The position numbers and the translations under genes were made by a program. From the NCBI GenBank assembly GCA_934098525.1, contig CAKONZ010000007.1:1-64000 (forward strand): a stretch of 64,000 bases of DNA, given 5' to 3'. The notes beneath the pieces are model-generated. The model was given only the letters and a program-made list of their open reading frames with translations. It ran no database searches and was not told where the DNA came from. Source of the stretch: an uncultured Bacilli bacterium. Lineage in GTDB: Bacteria > Bacillota_I > Bacilli_A > RF39 > UBA660. This document shows positions 17,239 to 25,569 of the stretch, one piece after another. How positions within the stretch are numbered: position 1 is the first letter of the stretch; every line of letters begins with the position of its first letter.

Positions 17239-19056
17239 TTGAATAAAAAAATATTATTTATATTATCAATATTATCTATTTTAATACCATTTAATATTTA
17301 TGCCTTAACTGCAACACCTGAAATATCTTGTGAATCAACAAAAATCAAAAAAAATGAAGAAGTAAAATGTAAAATTACTGCTAACATAACAGATGGTCCT
17401 TTAGAAGGATTTAAAGCAAGCATTGATGATCCTAATTCATATTTTATTAGTGGTGTTAAATCTATAACAAAATCAGAAACTTTTCAAAATGGTAAAAAAG
17501 TTATTTTAGAAGAATTTACATTAAAAGCAGGAGATAAATCTGGAGAAGCTGTATTTAATATTACTAACATAACAGATGGCAATAATAATCCTTTAAGTGT
17601 AGCATCTCTTTCTCAAACAATAAGAATACTAAACAACAATTCTAATTTAAATGATATAAAAATTAATGGAGAAAGTATTAATGGTTTTACATCAACAAAA
17701 ACAAATGGCTATGATTTATCAGTAAATAAAAAAACAATTAATATAGAAGCTGCTAAAAGTGATGCTAATGCCACAGTAAAGGGTACAGGAGAAACAATAC
17801 TATCATGTGGTGATAATAAAAGAGAAATAAAAGTTGAAGCAGAAGATAAAACAACAAAAGTATATACATTAAATATTAAAAGAACATGTAGTGATGTATC
17901 AACTTTAAAAGGAATAACAATTTCATCTGGAATTTTATCACCTAATTTTGATAAAGATACAAAAGAATATAAAGTAGATGTTAGTAAAGATACTGATAAA
18001 ATAACAATAACACCTATAAAAACAGATGAACAACAAGAAGTAAAGGGAGATATTGGTGAAAAAGAATTAAAATTTGGTAAAAATACCTTCAAAATAGAAG
18101 TAGTATCAGAAAAAGGAACTACAACAACTTATACATTAATTGTAACAAGAGAAGACTCAAGAGATGGAAATCGTTACTTAAGCTCAATCAAACTTAGCAG
18201 TGGTAAAATAATGTTTGATAAAGAAAAATATGAATACAATACCAAAGTATTATATGATGTAACTTCAATAACAGTAGATGCTAAAGCAGAAAGTGCAACA
18301 TCAAAAGTTGTAGTAGTAGGAAATAAAAACTTAACAGTAGGAAAAAATACAATAATAATTAAAGTAACATCTGAAAATGATGAAAGTACTAACTACAAAA
18401 TTAATGTTACAAGATTAAACGAAGGAGAAACTTTAGGTAACAATGCCAATCTATCATCTATAGAAATAGGAAAATATAAATTAAAATTTGATCCAAATAA
18501 AACAGAATATATATTAGAAATAAAAGATGAAACAAAATTAAATATTTCTGTAACACCTGAAGATGAAACATCTGTATATAAAATTGTAGGAAATTCTAAT
18601 TTAAAAAATAAAAGTGTCATTAAAATCATAGTAGAAGCATTAGATGATACTACTAAGACATATAAAATAACAATCAAAAAAACAAGTAATAAAATACCAC
18701 TTATAATACTTGGATCAAGTATATTTGTAGCAATTGTTTTAATAACAATAATTATAATAGTAAATAAAAATAAAAACAAAAAAGATGAAGAAGAAGTAGC
18801 AATAAAAAAAGTAAAAACAAAAGTAATAAAAAAAGATGACAAAGAATTATTAGAAAAAGTAAATAAACAACTAGATATTTTAGATCAGGAGGATGAATTA
18901 GAAAAACTAAATGAGTATGTTCCTGAACCAGTAATAGAAGAAGCTAAAGTTGAAGAAGTAAAAGAAGAACATGGTGACACTAAAACATGTCCTTTATGTG
19001 GACATAAAATAGCATATGACTCAGCAATTTGTCCATATTGTAGAAAAAAATTCTAA
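17239..19056 (+). CDS. Surface protein with cadherin-like beta-sandwich repeats and a cytosolic zinc ribbon
   Basis: 605 residues from a TTG start behind AAGGAG. Signal peptide (about 1-22, ending NIYA-L). A cohesin-like first domain is followed by four copies of a cadherin-like beta-sandwich repeat (pattern LKGITISSGxLxPxFDxxxxxYxV...GxNxxxIxVxxExxxxxxYxI; about 130-480). Then a transmembrane helix (PLIILGSSIFVAIVLITIIIIV), a charged coiled stretch, and a C-terminal double-CxxC zinc ribbon (CPLCGHK...CPYCRKKF). The domain order implies the repeats outside and the ribbon inside. Role unknown, possibly adhesion or envelope sensing. Confidence 0.8.
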   Translation: MNKKILFILSILSILIPFNIYALTATPEISCESTKIKKNEEVKCKITANITDGPLEGFKASIDDPNSYFISGVKSITKSETFQNGKKVILEEFTLKAGDKSGEAVFNITNITDGNNNPLSVASLSQTIRILNNNSNLNDIKINGESINGFTSTKTNGYDLSVNKKTINIEAAKSDANATVKGTGETILSCGDNKREIKVEAEDKTTKVYTLNIKRTCSDVSTLKGITISSGILSPNFDKDTKEYKVDVSKDTDKITITPIKTDEQQEVKGDIGEKELKFGKNTFKIEVVSEKGTTTTYTLIVTREDSRDGNRYLSSIKLSSGKIMFDKEKYEYNTKVLYDVTSITVDAKAESATSKVVVVGNKNLTVGKNTIIIKVTSENDESTNYKINVTRLNEGETLGNNANLSSIEIGKYKLKFDPNKTEYILEIKDETKLNISVTPEDETSVYKIVGNSNLKNKSVIKIIVEALDDTTKTYKITIKKTSNKIPLIILGSSIFVAIVLITIIIIVNKNKNKKDEEEVAIKKVKTKVIKKDDKELLEKVNKQLDILDQEDELEKLNEYVPEPVIEEAKVEEVKEEHGDTKTCPLCGHKIAYDSAICPYCRKKF

Positions 19057-19063
19057 AATAAAC

Positions 19064-19092
19064 TTGATTATTATAAAAAAATATAGTATATT
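19064..19092 (+). promoter_or_regulatory. Promoter of the rpsO-pnp transcript
   Basis: TTGATT (19064-19069), 17-bp spacer, TATATT (19087-19092). Confidence 0.6.
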
Positions 19093-19099
19093 ATACATG

Positions 19100-19150
19100 T
19101 TCCATTTCTTGGATAAACGAAATCCTCATTTATCTAGGTATTGGTGAAAA
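19100..19150 (+). promoter_or_regulatory. Possible S15 autoregulatory leader with H-type pseudoknot
   Basis: ATTTC (19104-19108) can pair with GAAAT (19119-19123). The loop sequence TGGATAAA (19110-19117) can then pair with TTTATCTA (19129-19136), an H-type pseudoknot just before the rpsO ribosome-binding site. S15 represses its own mRNA by leader structures in several bacteria. The assignment here is inferred from position and pairing. Confidence 0.45.
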
Positions 19151-19166
19151 TTAATAGGAGGTAATT

Positions 19167-19436
19167 ATGGCTTTAACAAAAGATAAAAAACAAGAAATAA
19201 TTAAGAAATTTGCTAAAAATGAAAAAGATACAGGATCTGTAGAAGTTCAAATAGCAATATTAACTGAAGAAATAAAAAATTTGACTGATCATTTAAAAGA
19301 ACATAAACATGATTATCATTCAAATCGTGGCTTACTAAAAAAAGTAGGACACAGAAGAAGTTTACTTAATTATTTAAGAAAAAATGATGTAGTAAAATAT
19401 CGTGAAGTTGTAAAAGAATTAGGATTAAGAAAGTAG
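19167..19436 (+). CDS. rpsO: 30S ribosomal protein S15
   Basis: 89 residues, full length, with the family core GSVEVQIAILTEEIKNLTDHLKEHKHDYHSNRGLLKKVGHRRSLLNYL. AGGAGG ribosome-binding site. Followed by pnp, the usual order. Confidence 0.98.
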   Translation: MALTKDKKQEIIKKFAKNEKDTGSVEVQIAILTEEIKNLTDHLKEHKHDYHSNRGLLKKVGHRRSLLNYLRKNDVVKYREVVKELGLRK

Positions 19437-19460
19437 GCACTATTTTTTAGTGTCTTTTAT
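19437..19460 (+). terminator. Weak hairpin between rpsO and pnp
   Basis: GCACTA (19437-19442) pairs with TAGTGT (19448-19453), then T-rich sequence. Probably partial termination or an RNA-processing site, since pnp follows at once. Confidence 0.45.
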
Positions 19461-19477
19461 TTTTATTGGAGGAAGAT

Positions 19478-21601
19478 ATGAAGAAAACATTTGAATACGA
19501 CTTTAGAGGTCGTAAAATTGTTGTTGAAATAGGAGAATTAGCAAAACAAGCAGCATCATCTTGCTTAGTTAGATATGGTGATACTGTTATTTTAACAGCA
19601 GTAGCAAGAGGTAAAGAACCAACTACTGGGGATTTCTTTCCTTTAATGGTTTTATACCAAGAAAAACAATATTCAGTAGGAAAAATACCAGGTGGTTTTA
19701 TAAAAAGAGAAGGTAGGCCAACAGAAAATGCTACTCTAGCAGCAAGACTAATTGATAGGCCAATTAGACCTTTATTTCCAGAAGGATTTAGAAATGAAAT
19801 ACAAATCGTAAATACTGTATTATCTGTTGATACAAATAACTCACCAGAACTTACAGCCTTATTTGGATCATCACTTGCTTTATCAATAAGCGATTTACCA
19901 TTTGGGGGCCCAGTCGCAGGAGTTGTAGTAGGTAGAGTTGATAATGAATTTATTATCAATCCAACACCAGAACAACAAGAAAAAAGTGATATATATTTAA
20001 CTGTAGCAGGTACAAAAGATGCTATCAATATGGTAGAATCAAGTGCAAAAGAAGTATCAGAAGAAGATATGTTAGAAGCATTAATGTATGGTCATGAAGC
20101 AGTAAAAGAATTAATTGCTTTTGAAGAAAAAATAGTAAACGAAATAGGAGTAGAAAAGAAAGAATATCCTATAATAAAAATTGATGAAGAAATCAACTCA
20201 AAAGTAAGAGATTTAATCACAGTAAGAATGATTAATGCTATCCAAATAGAAGAAAAATTAGCTCGTCAAGATAAAATAGATGAATTACATCAAGAAGTAT
20301 TAGAAAAATTTGAAGAACTATATAAAGAAAAAGAAGAAAAAGAAAGAGAAGAAATCTTAAAACAAGTTGAACAAGTATTAAATAATATCGAATATGAAGA
20401 AGTAAGAAGACTAATTACAGAAGAACATATAAGACCTGATGGTAGAAAAGTAGATGAAATAAGACCACTTGATTCACAAGTAGACATATTACCAAGAACA
20501 CATGGTTCAGCTCTATTTACAAGAGGACAAACTCAAGTACTTAGTATTACAACACTAGGTTCAATTAGTGAATATCAAATTTTAGATGGTTTATCTGATG
20601 AAGAAGGAAAAAGATTTATGCATCACTATAACTTCCCAGCTTTTTCAGTTGGTGAAACAGGAAGATATTCATCACCTGGAAGAAGAGAAATTGGTCATGG
20701 TGCTTTAGGAGAAAAAGCTTTATCACAAGTATTACCATCAGAAGAAGAATTCCCATACACAATAAGAACAGTAGCAGAAGTTTTAGAAAGTAATGGGTCC
20801 TCATCTCAAGCATCAATATGTGCAGGATGCATGAGTTTAATGGCTGCTGGAGTACCAATAAAAGATATGGTAGCAGGAATTGCAATGGGGCTTATAACTA
20901 AAGATGATAAATATACAATTTTAACAGACATTCAAGGCCTAGAAGATCATTTAGGAGACATGGACTTTAAAGTTGCTGGTACAAAAAATGGTATTTGTGC
21001 TCTACAAATGGATATAAAAATACAAGGAATAACAAAACAAATCCTAAAAGAAGCTTTAGCACAGGCTAAAAAAGCTAGATTTGAAATACTAGAAAACATG
21101 AAAACAGCAATCAGCGAACCAAGAAAAGAATTATCACCTTATGCACCAAAAATAAAACAAATTCAAATCAAAGAATCACAAATAAAAGATGTTATTGGTA
21201 GAGGTGGAGAAGTAATAACAAAAATAATTCAAGATGCAAGTGGTGTTGAAAGTGTCAATGATAAAAATGCAGTAAAAATAGATATTGAAGATGACGGTAG
21301 AGTTATTCTATATCATACTGATTATAAAGTAATTGATAAAGCAATTGAATTGATTCAAAATATAACAAGAGAAGTAGAAGAAGGAAAAATCTATAATGCC
21401 AAAGTAACAAAAGTAGAACCATTTGGCTGCTTTGTAGAAATTTGGCCAGGATGTGAAGGCTTAGTACATATTTCAAAACTATCAAAAGATCGTGTTGAAA
21501 AAACAGAAGACGTAGTAAAAGTTGGTGATGAAATTGTAGTAAAAGCAATTGGAACAGATAACAAAGGAAGACTAAACTTCTCTAGAAAAGATGCTATGTA
21601 G
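19478..21601 (+). CDS. pnp: Polyribonucleotide nucleotidyltransferase
   Basis: 707 residues: two RNase PH domains (GKIPGGFIKREGRPTENATLAARLIDRPIRPLFPEGF; HHYNFPAFSVGETGRYSSPGRREIGHGALGEKAL), then KH (IKDVIGRGGEVITKIIQDASG) and S1 (AKVTKVEPFGCFVEIWPGCEGLVHISKLS). A phosphorolytic 3'-5' exonuclease of RNA decay. The start is ATG 19478 behind GGAGGA; an in-frame TTG twelve bases upstream lies inside that site. Confidence 0.97.
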   Translation: MKKTFEYDFRGRKIVVEIGELAKQAASSCLVRYGDTVILTAVARGKEPTTGDFFPLMVLYQEKQYSVGKIPGGFIKREGRPTENATLAARLIDRPIRPLFPEGFRNEIQIVNTVLSVDTNNSPELTALFGSSLALSISDLPFGGPVAGVVVGRVDNEFIINPTPEQQEKSDIYLTVAGTKDAINMVESSAKEVSEEDMLEALMYGHEAVKELIAFEEKIVNEIGVEKKEYPIIKIDEEINSKVRDLITVRMINAIQIEEKLARQDKIDELHQEVLEKFEELYKEKEEKEREEILKQVEQVLNNIEYEEVRRLITEEHIRPDGRKVDEIRPLDSQVDILPRTHGSALFTRGQTQVLSITTLGSISEYQILDGLSDEEGKRFMHHYNFPAFSVGETGRYSSPGRREIGHGALGEKALSQVLPSEEEFPYTIRTVAEVLESNGSSSQASICAGCMSLMAAGVPIKDMVAGIAMGLITKDDKYTILTDIQGLEDHLGDMDFKVAGTKNGICALQMDIKIQGITKQILKEALAQAKKARFEILENMKTAISEPRKELSPYAPKIKQIQIKESQIKDVIGRGGEVITKIIQDASGVESVNDKNAVKIDIEDDGRVILYHTDYKVIDKAIELIQNITREVEEGKIYNAKVTKVEPFGCFVEIWPGCEGLVHISKLSKDRVEKTEDVVKVGDEIVVKAIGTDNKGRLNFSRKDAM

Positions 21602-21627
21602 AACTAATTTATTAGTTCTTTTTTTTT
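21601..21627 (+). terminator. pnp terminator
   Basis: GAACTAA (21601-21607) pairs with TTAGTTC (21612-21618) followed by a long T-run. Confidence 0.9.
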
Positions 21628-21682
21628 ATTAATTTAGGTCAAAATAATATATATGGTTAAAAATATATCAGGAGGGTTTGAA

Positions 21683-22702
21683 ATGAAAAAAATAATTATA
21701 TTTTTAACTATAATATTTCCTATAAATGTATTAGCGCAAAATATTTATAGTGATAACTACTATATAGAAGGAGAAAATGATAAAAATTATCCATATAAAG
21801 ACACATATATAGAAAAAGAAAGTACTTATCAAAAAGAATATCCAGAAGAAAAGAAAAACAGAACAATAATAAAAGAAGAAAAAGATGGTTATAGAAATCT
21901 AAAAAAAGTAAATAGAATAGTAATAAGAAACTTCTCATTAGTGGATACAATAAGAATAACTGAAATAGAAATAACCTATAAAGAAAAAGAAATAGACTAT
22001 CAAGCTTCTTGCTTAAGATGTTCTGGATTTGCTCAATATAATTTGAATAATAAATTTTTATCAGATTCAGATGGATATCTTAGATATAATTCCATAATAG
22101 ACTTAAAATTAAATAATTATTATGATCCAGAATATTTAAATATCAAAATAACATTCTATTTCAACGAAAAAGATATATCATTCACAATGTATTGGTATGA
22201 CAACATAAAAGATGATGACATAAAAATGCCTAAAAATAATAATAAAGAATACATTGTATTCAAAGATACTATTGAAAAAGAAAAAATGAATGTAGTAAAT
22301 AAATATATATATCAAAAAAACTACACTCTAGAAGAAGAAAATATTAAAAAATATCTATGGGATGATGAAATATCTCTTGAACATAATAAATACTATAAAA
22401 AAGATAAAATAACATTATATAAATATATTGATAAACTATATAGATATTATTTAACATGTAATAACGAAGAAAAAATTATATATAAAAATCAAACAATATA
22501 TGAACCTATAGAAAAACTAACTACATTAGAAAAAGAAAAAATAATAGAAAATAAAAAAGAAACAATAAAAATATCAAATATTGTTGAAAAAAATAATAAA
22601 AAAAACAGCAAATTCTACAAATTTAGATACATCTACTTATCTATAATAGGTGTAACATTATTCCTACTTGGATACATGCTAATAAAATTATTAAAGGAGT
22701 AG
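21683..22702 (+). CDS. Unknown exported protein with C-terminal membrane anchor
   Basis: 339 residues from ATG 21683 behind AGGAGGG. Signal peptide (MKKIIIFLTIIFPINVLA-Q), a Tyr/Lys/Glu-rich extracytoplasmic region with a CLRC pair (near 100), and a C-terminal transmembrane helix (YIYLSIIGVTLFLLGYMLI). No family recognised. It lies two bases upstream of spoIIAA, where Bacillus has dacF, so sporulation-linked expression is possible. Confidence 0.7.
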   Translation: MKKIIIFLTIIFPINVLAQNIYSDNYYIEGENDKNYPYKDTYIEKESTYQKEYPEEKKNRTIIKEEKDGYRNLKKVNRIVIRNFSLVDTIRITEIEITYKEKEIDYQASCLRCSGFAQYNLNNKFLSDSDGYLRYNSIIDLKLNNYYDPEYLNIKITFYFNEKDISFTMYWYDNIKDDDIKMPKNNNKEYIVFKDTIEKEKMNVVNKYIYQKNYTLEEENIKKYLWDDEISLEHNKYYKKDKITLYKYIDKLYRYYLTCNNEEKIIYKNQTIYEPIEKLTTLEKEKIIENKKETIKISNIVEKNNKKNSKFYKFRYIYLSIIGVTLFLLGYMLIKLLKE

Positions 22703-22704
22703 AT

Positions 22705-23040
22705 ATGCTTGAAATAGATATGGAATTTAAAAAGGGTATTCTAATAGTCAGAACAAAAGGGAGATTAGATATAAATACATATCACCAATTAGATAAAGAA
22801 TTAAATGATATCGTAGTAAATAATGGAATAAAATATCTATTACTTAATATAACTAATTTAGATTACCTTGATGAATATGGATTAAAAGTAATAAGAAACA
22901 ACTATATAAATATAATGAAAAATAAAGGTAAATTATTATTATGTGGTACCGATAAAATATTAGATTATAACATAAACATAAACGATACATTATATCAAAT
23001 AAAGAAAGAAGAAGGTGCATTCCAATTAATACAAATATAA
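22705..23040 (+). CDS. spoIIAA: SpoIIAA-like STAS protein without the regulatory serine
   Basis: 111-residue STAS domain; in Bacillus SpoIIAA is the anti-anti-sigma factor that frees sigma-F. FKKGILIVRTKGRLDINTYHQLDKEL and LLLNITNLDYLDEYGLKVI align with SpoIIAA. The Bacillus motif MDSSGL, whose second serine (Ser58) is phosphorylated by SpoIIAB, reads LDEYGL here: Ser57 to Glu and Ser58 to Tyr. The spoIIAB gene that should follow is absent; the sigma-F frame overlaps the 3' end instead. Confidence 0.85.
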   Translation: MLEIDMEFKKGILIVRTKGRLDINTYHQLDKELNDIVVNNGIKYLLLNITNLDYLDEYGLKVIRNNYINIMKNKGKLLLCGTDKILDYNININDTLYQIKKEEGAFQLIQI

Positions 23041-23675
23041 ATGTTTTAGAATATGATAAATTAATTTATTCTATAATAAATAAATATACCAATTATTTTG
23101 AAAAAGATGATTTATATCAAGTAGCAATATTAGGTTTATTAGATGCTTTAAAAAATTATAAAGATGATCAAAAAACAAAATTTTCAACTTATGCTTACTT
23201 CTATATTATTGGAGAAATAAAAAAATATATCAGAGAATCAAAACTAATAAAAATAAGTAAAGACCTAACAAAACTAAATTCAAGTATAGAAAAAGCCAAA
23301 AATATCTTACAACAAAAACTAAATAAAGAACCAAGTGATTATGAACTATCCTTATTCCTAGAAATTGATATAGATAAAATACAAGAAGCAAAAAACGCCA
23401 ATTTAATATTAAAAAGTTTAGATTATGAAAATGATAATGAAAATGAATTATATGATTTCATTGGATATAATGAAGGAAGTTATAACATAGATCATATATT
23501 ATTAAAAGAAGAATTAAAAAAACTATCAAAAGAAGAACAAATACTAATATTAAAAAGATATAAAGAAGGATTAACCCAAACTGAAATATCAAAAGAATTA
23601 GGAGTATCACAAGTAAAAATTTCAAGACAAGAAAAAGACATATTAACAAGATTAAGAACTAGAATGACAAACTAG
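23025..23675 (+). CDS. sigF: Sigma-F-type sporulation sigma factor with no ATG/GTG/TTG start
   Basis: About 216 residues. Region 2 (DLYQVAILGLLDALKNYKDDQKTKFSTYAYFYIIGEIKKYIRE), region 3 and region 4 (LSKEEQILILKRYKEGLTQTEISKELGVSQVKISRQEKDIL) match SigF/SigB/SigG. The open frame runs from the TAA at 22968 to TAG 23675 and contains no ATG, GTG or TTG before its last few codons. Best guess is ATT 23025, nine bases after GAAGAAGG; ATT 23019 is an alternative. A -1 frameshift out of spoIIAA within 22971-23040 would instead give a STAS-sigma fusion. About 35 residues before region 2 are missing relative to Bacillus SigF. Followed by spoVAC, as in the spoIIA-spoVA order. Confidence 0.8.
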   Translation: MNTNINVLEYDKLIYSIINKYTNYFEKDDLYQVAILGLLDALKNYKDDQKTKFSTYAYFYIIGEIKKYIRESKLIKISKDLTKLNSSIEKAKNILQQKLNKEPSDYELSLFLEIDIDKIQEAKNANLILKSLDYENDNENELYDFIGYNEGSYNIDHILLKEELKKLSKEEQILILKRYKEGLTQTEISKELGVSQVKISRQEKDILTRLRTRMTN

Positions 23676-23684
23676 TTCTTTTTA
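23654..23684 (+). terminator. Terminator after sigF
   Basis: AAGAACTAG (23654-23662) pairs with CTAGTTCTT (23672-23680) then T. The left arm lies within the sigF coding end. Confidence 0.7.
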
Positions 23685-23728
23685 GTATAAAAAAATAAAA
23701 ACCACCAATAATAAAAATGGTGATATTT

Positions 23729-24163
23729 ATGAAATATGTAGATTATCAAAAAATTGTTGATAACCACAAACCCAAAGAAAAAAGATTACAAAATGCTTTA
23801 ATAGCCTTTCTAATTGGAGGGTTAATAGGAATGTTAGGAAACTTTTTAAAAGAATTCTATTCATCATTTGGCATACCAAGTAGTTATGCAGGAGTACTTA
23901 TGATAATAACCTTAATATTTATAGCGTGCTTATTTACAGCATTAGGATTTTTCGATAGTTTTGTAAAATTTGGAAAAATGGGAGTAATAATTCCTATAAC
24001 AGGATTTGCCCATTCAATGCAAAGTGCAACCTTAGATCATAAAAAAGAAGGACTAATATTTGGTTTTGGAAGCAATATGTTCAATTTAGCAGGATCAGTA
24101 ATACTATATGGTGTATTATCAGCATACATATTTGGAATAATAAGGTACTTAATAGGAGGTTAA
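23729..24163 (+). CDS. spoVAC: Stage V sporulation protein AC
   Basis: 144 residues, membrane protein of the SpoVAC/SpoVAEB family: KRLQNALIAFLIGGLIGMLG...FFDSFVKFGKMGVIIPITGFAHSMQSATLDHKKEG. SpoVA proteins form the spore channel for dipicolinate and calcium. The start is ATG 23729; an ATG 12 bases upstream belongs to the GGTGAT site. It is followed after one base by spoVAD. Confidence 0.93.
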   Translation: MKYVDYQKIVDNHKPKEKRLQNALIAFLIGGLIGMLGNFLKEFYSSFGIPSSYAGVLMIITLIFIACLFTALGFFDSFVKFGKMGVIIPITGFAHSMQSATLDHKKEGLIFGFGSNMFNLAGSVILYGVLSAYIFGIIRYLIGG

Positions 24164-24164
24164 T

Positions 24165-25160
24165 ATGACATATAAAATCAATAACGTATATGTATTAGAT
24201 GCATCAACAGTAGCTGGACCAATAGAAGTAGAAGGTCCATTAGTAAAATGCTTTGATAAAATATATGATGACTACTACATGGATAAAAAATCATTAGAAT
24301 TATCAGAAGTTAAACTCCAGAAAGATGCAATTGATATACTACTAAACAAAACAGGAAAAAATATAAAAGACATAGATTTATTAGTAGGAGGAGACTTACA
24401 AAATCAAATAACAGCAACATCTCATGCTGCTAACTATTCTCATCTACCTTTCCTAGGAATATATTCAGCTTGTGCAACAAGTATGGAAAGTATAATAATA
24501 GCATCAAACTTTATTGAATCAAAAAAAATAAACAATGCTATATGTGTAACAAGTTCACATAACTTAACAAGTGAAAAACAATTCAGAAATCCTATAGAAT
24601 ACGGAGCACCAAAACCAAAAACAGCAACCTTTACATCAACTGGAGGAGCTTCAATCTTATTAACAAATGAAAAAACAAATATTAAAATAACATCAGCTAC
24701 AATTGGAAAAATAATAGACATGAATCAAAAAGATCCTAACAATATGGGAGCAGTAATGGCACCTGCCGCAGCAGATACAATATATAACCACATAACATCA
24801 TTAAATGAAAAAATAGAAGATTATGATCTTATCCTAACTGGAGATTTAGGTATTTATGGAAGAGAAATACTAAAAGAATATATGAAAAAAGAATATAATA
24901 TAAATTTAGAAAAAAATTATAATGATTGTGGCGTTATGTTATATGATTTAAATAAACAAAATGAAATAACAGCAGGAGGATCAGGTCCTGTATGTAGTGC
25001 TCTAGTTAACTATGGATACATACTAAAAATGATGAAAATAAAAAAATACAAAAAAGTATTATTTGTAACAACAGGAGCCTTATTCTCTCCAATATTTACA
25101 TTTGAAAAAGAAAATATATTACCAATAGCACATGCAGTATGTATGGAGGTAGTAGAATGA
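24165..25160 (+). CDS. spoVAD: Stage V sporulation protein AD
   Basis: 331 residues, thiolase-like fold: VYVLDASTVAGPIEVEGPL, IGIYSACATSMES-type core (YSACATSMESIIIASNFIE), TFTSTGGASILL, and GGSGPVCSALVNYG near the end. SpoVAD binds dipicolinic acid in the SpoVA complex. Full-length. Its end overlaps the spoVAE start. Confidence 0.95.
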   Translation: MTYKINNVYVLDASTVAGPIEVEGPLVKCFDKIYDDYYMDKKSLELSEVKLQKDAIDILLNKTGKNIKDIDLLVGGDLQNQITATSHAANYSHLPFLGIYSACATSMESIIIASNFIESKKINNAICVTSSHNLTSEKQFRNPIEYGAPKPKTATFTSTGGASILLTNEKTNIKITSATIGKIIDMNQKDPNNMGAVMAPAAADTIYNHITSLNEKIEDYDLILTGDLGIYGREILKEYMKKEYNINLEKNYNDCGVMLYDLNKQNEITAGGSGPVCSALVNYGYILKMMKIKKYKKVLFVTTGALFSPIFTFEKENILPIAHAVCMEVVE

Positions 25161-25507
25161 CATATATATATTCATTTTTATTTACAGGACTATTATGTTT
25201 GATAGCTCAAGTAATATTAGATAATACTAAACTAACACCAGGACACATAACATCATTATTTGTAGTAATAGGAACATTTTTAGATATATTTAATATATAT
25301 GATAAAATAATTCTTATAGTAGGTGGTGGTGCTTTAGTACCAATAACAAGTTTTGGTCACTTACTTATCCATGGAGCCTTAGCAAAAACAACAGAAGCAG
25401 GAGCACTAGGAATGTTTATGGGTATGTTTGATCTAACAGCATCAGGAATAACAAGTGCCATAATATTTAGTTTCATATTTGCTCTTATATTTAAGCCTAA
25501 AAACTAA
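25157..25507 (+). CDS. spoVAE: Stage V sporulation protein AE
   Basis: 116 residues, membrane protein: GLLCLIAQVILDNTKLTPGHITSLFVVIGTFLDIFNIYDKI...GFGHLLIHG-like ITSFGHLLIHGALAKTTEAGALGMF. The start is ATG 25157, overlapping the spoVAD stop (ATGA), with GGAGGTAG as ribosome-binding site; an earlier ATG at 25139 precedes that site. The operon has only AC-AD-AE; spoVAA and spoVAB are missing here. Confidence 0.93.
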   Translation: MTYIYSFLFTGLLCLIAQVILDNTKLTPGHITSLFVVIGTFLDIFNIYDKIILIVGGGALVPITSFGHLLIHGALAKTTEAGALGMFMGMFDLTASGITSAIIFSFIFALIFKPKN

Positions 25508-25522
25508 TAGGCTTTTTTCTTT
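25493..25522 (+). terminator. Terminator of the spoVA operon
   Basis: AAGCCTA (25493-25499) pairs with TAGGCTT (25508-25514), followed by T-run. Confidence 0.8.
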
Positions 25523-25549
25523 TGCATAAATTATTAAATATGTTATAAT
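25522..25549 (+). promoter_or_regulatory. Sigma-A-type promoter
   Basis: TTGCAT (25522-25527), 16-bp spacer, TATAAT (25544-25549), upstream of the zincin gene. Confidence 0.5.
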
Positions 25550-25569
25550 TTATCACAAGGGGGAAAATC

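Noticed and set aside
18393..18842. Large minus-strand frame opposite the surface beta-sandwich gene
   Set aside because: It is antisense to a well-supported gene, has a low-complexity hydrophobic composition and no ribosome-binding site. Other long minus-strand frames, such as 19447-20028 opposite pnp, are shadows in the same way.
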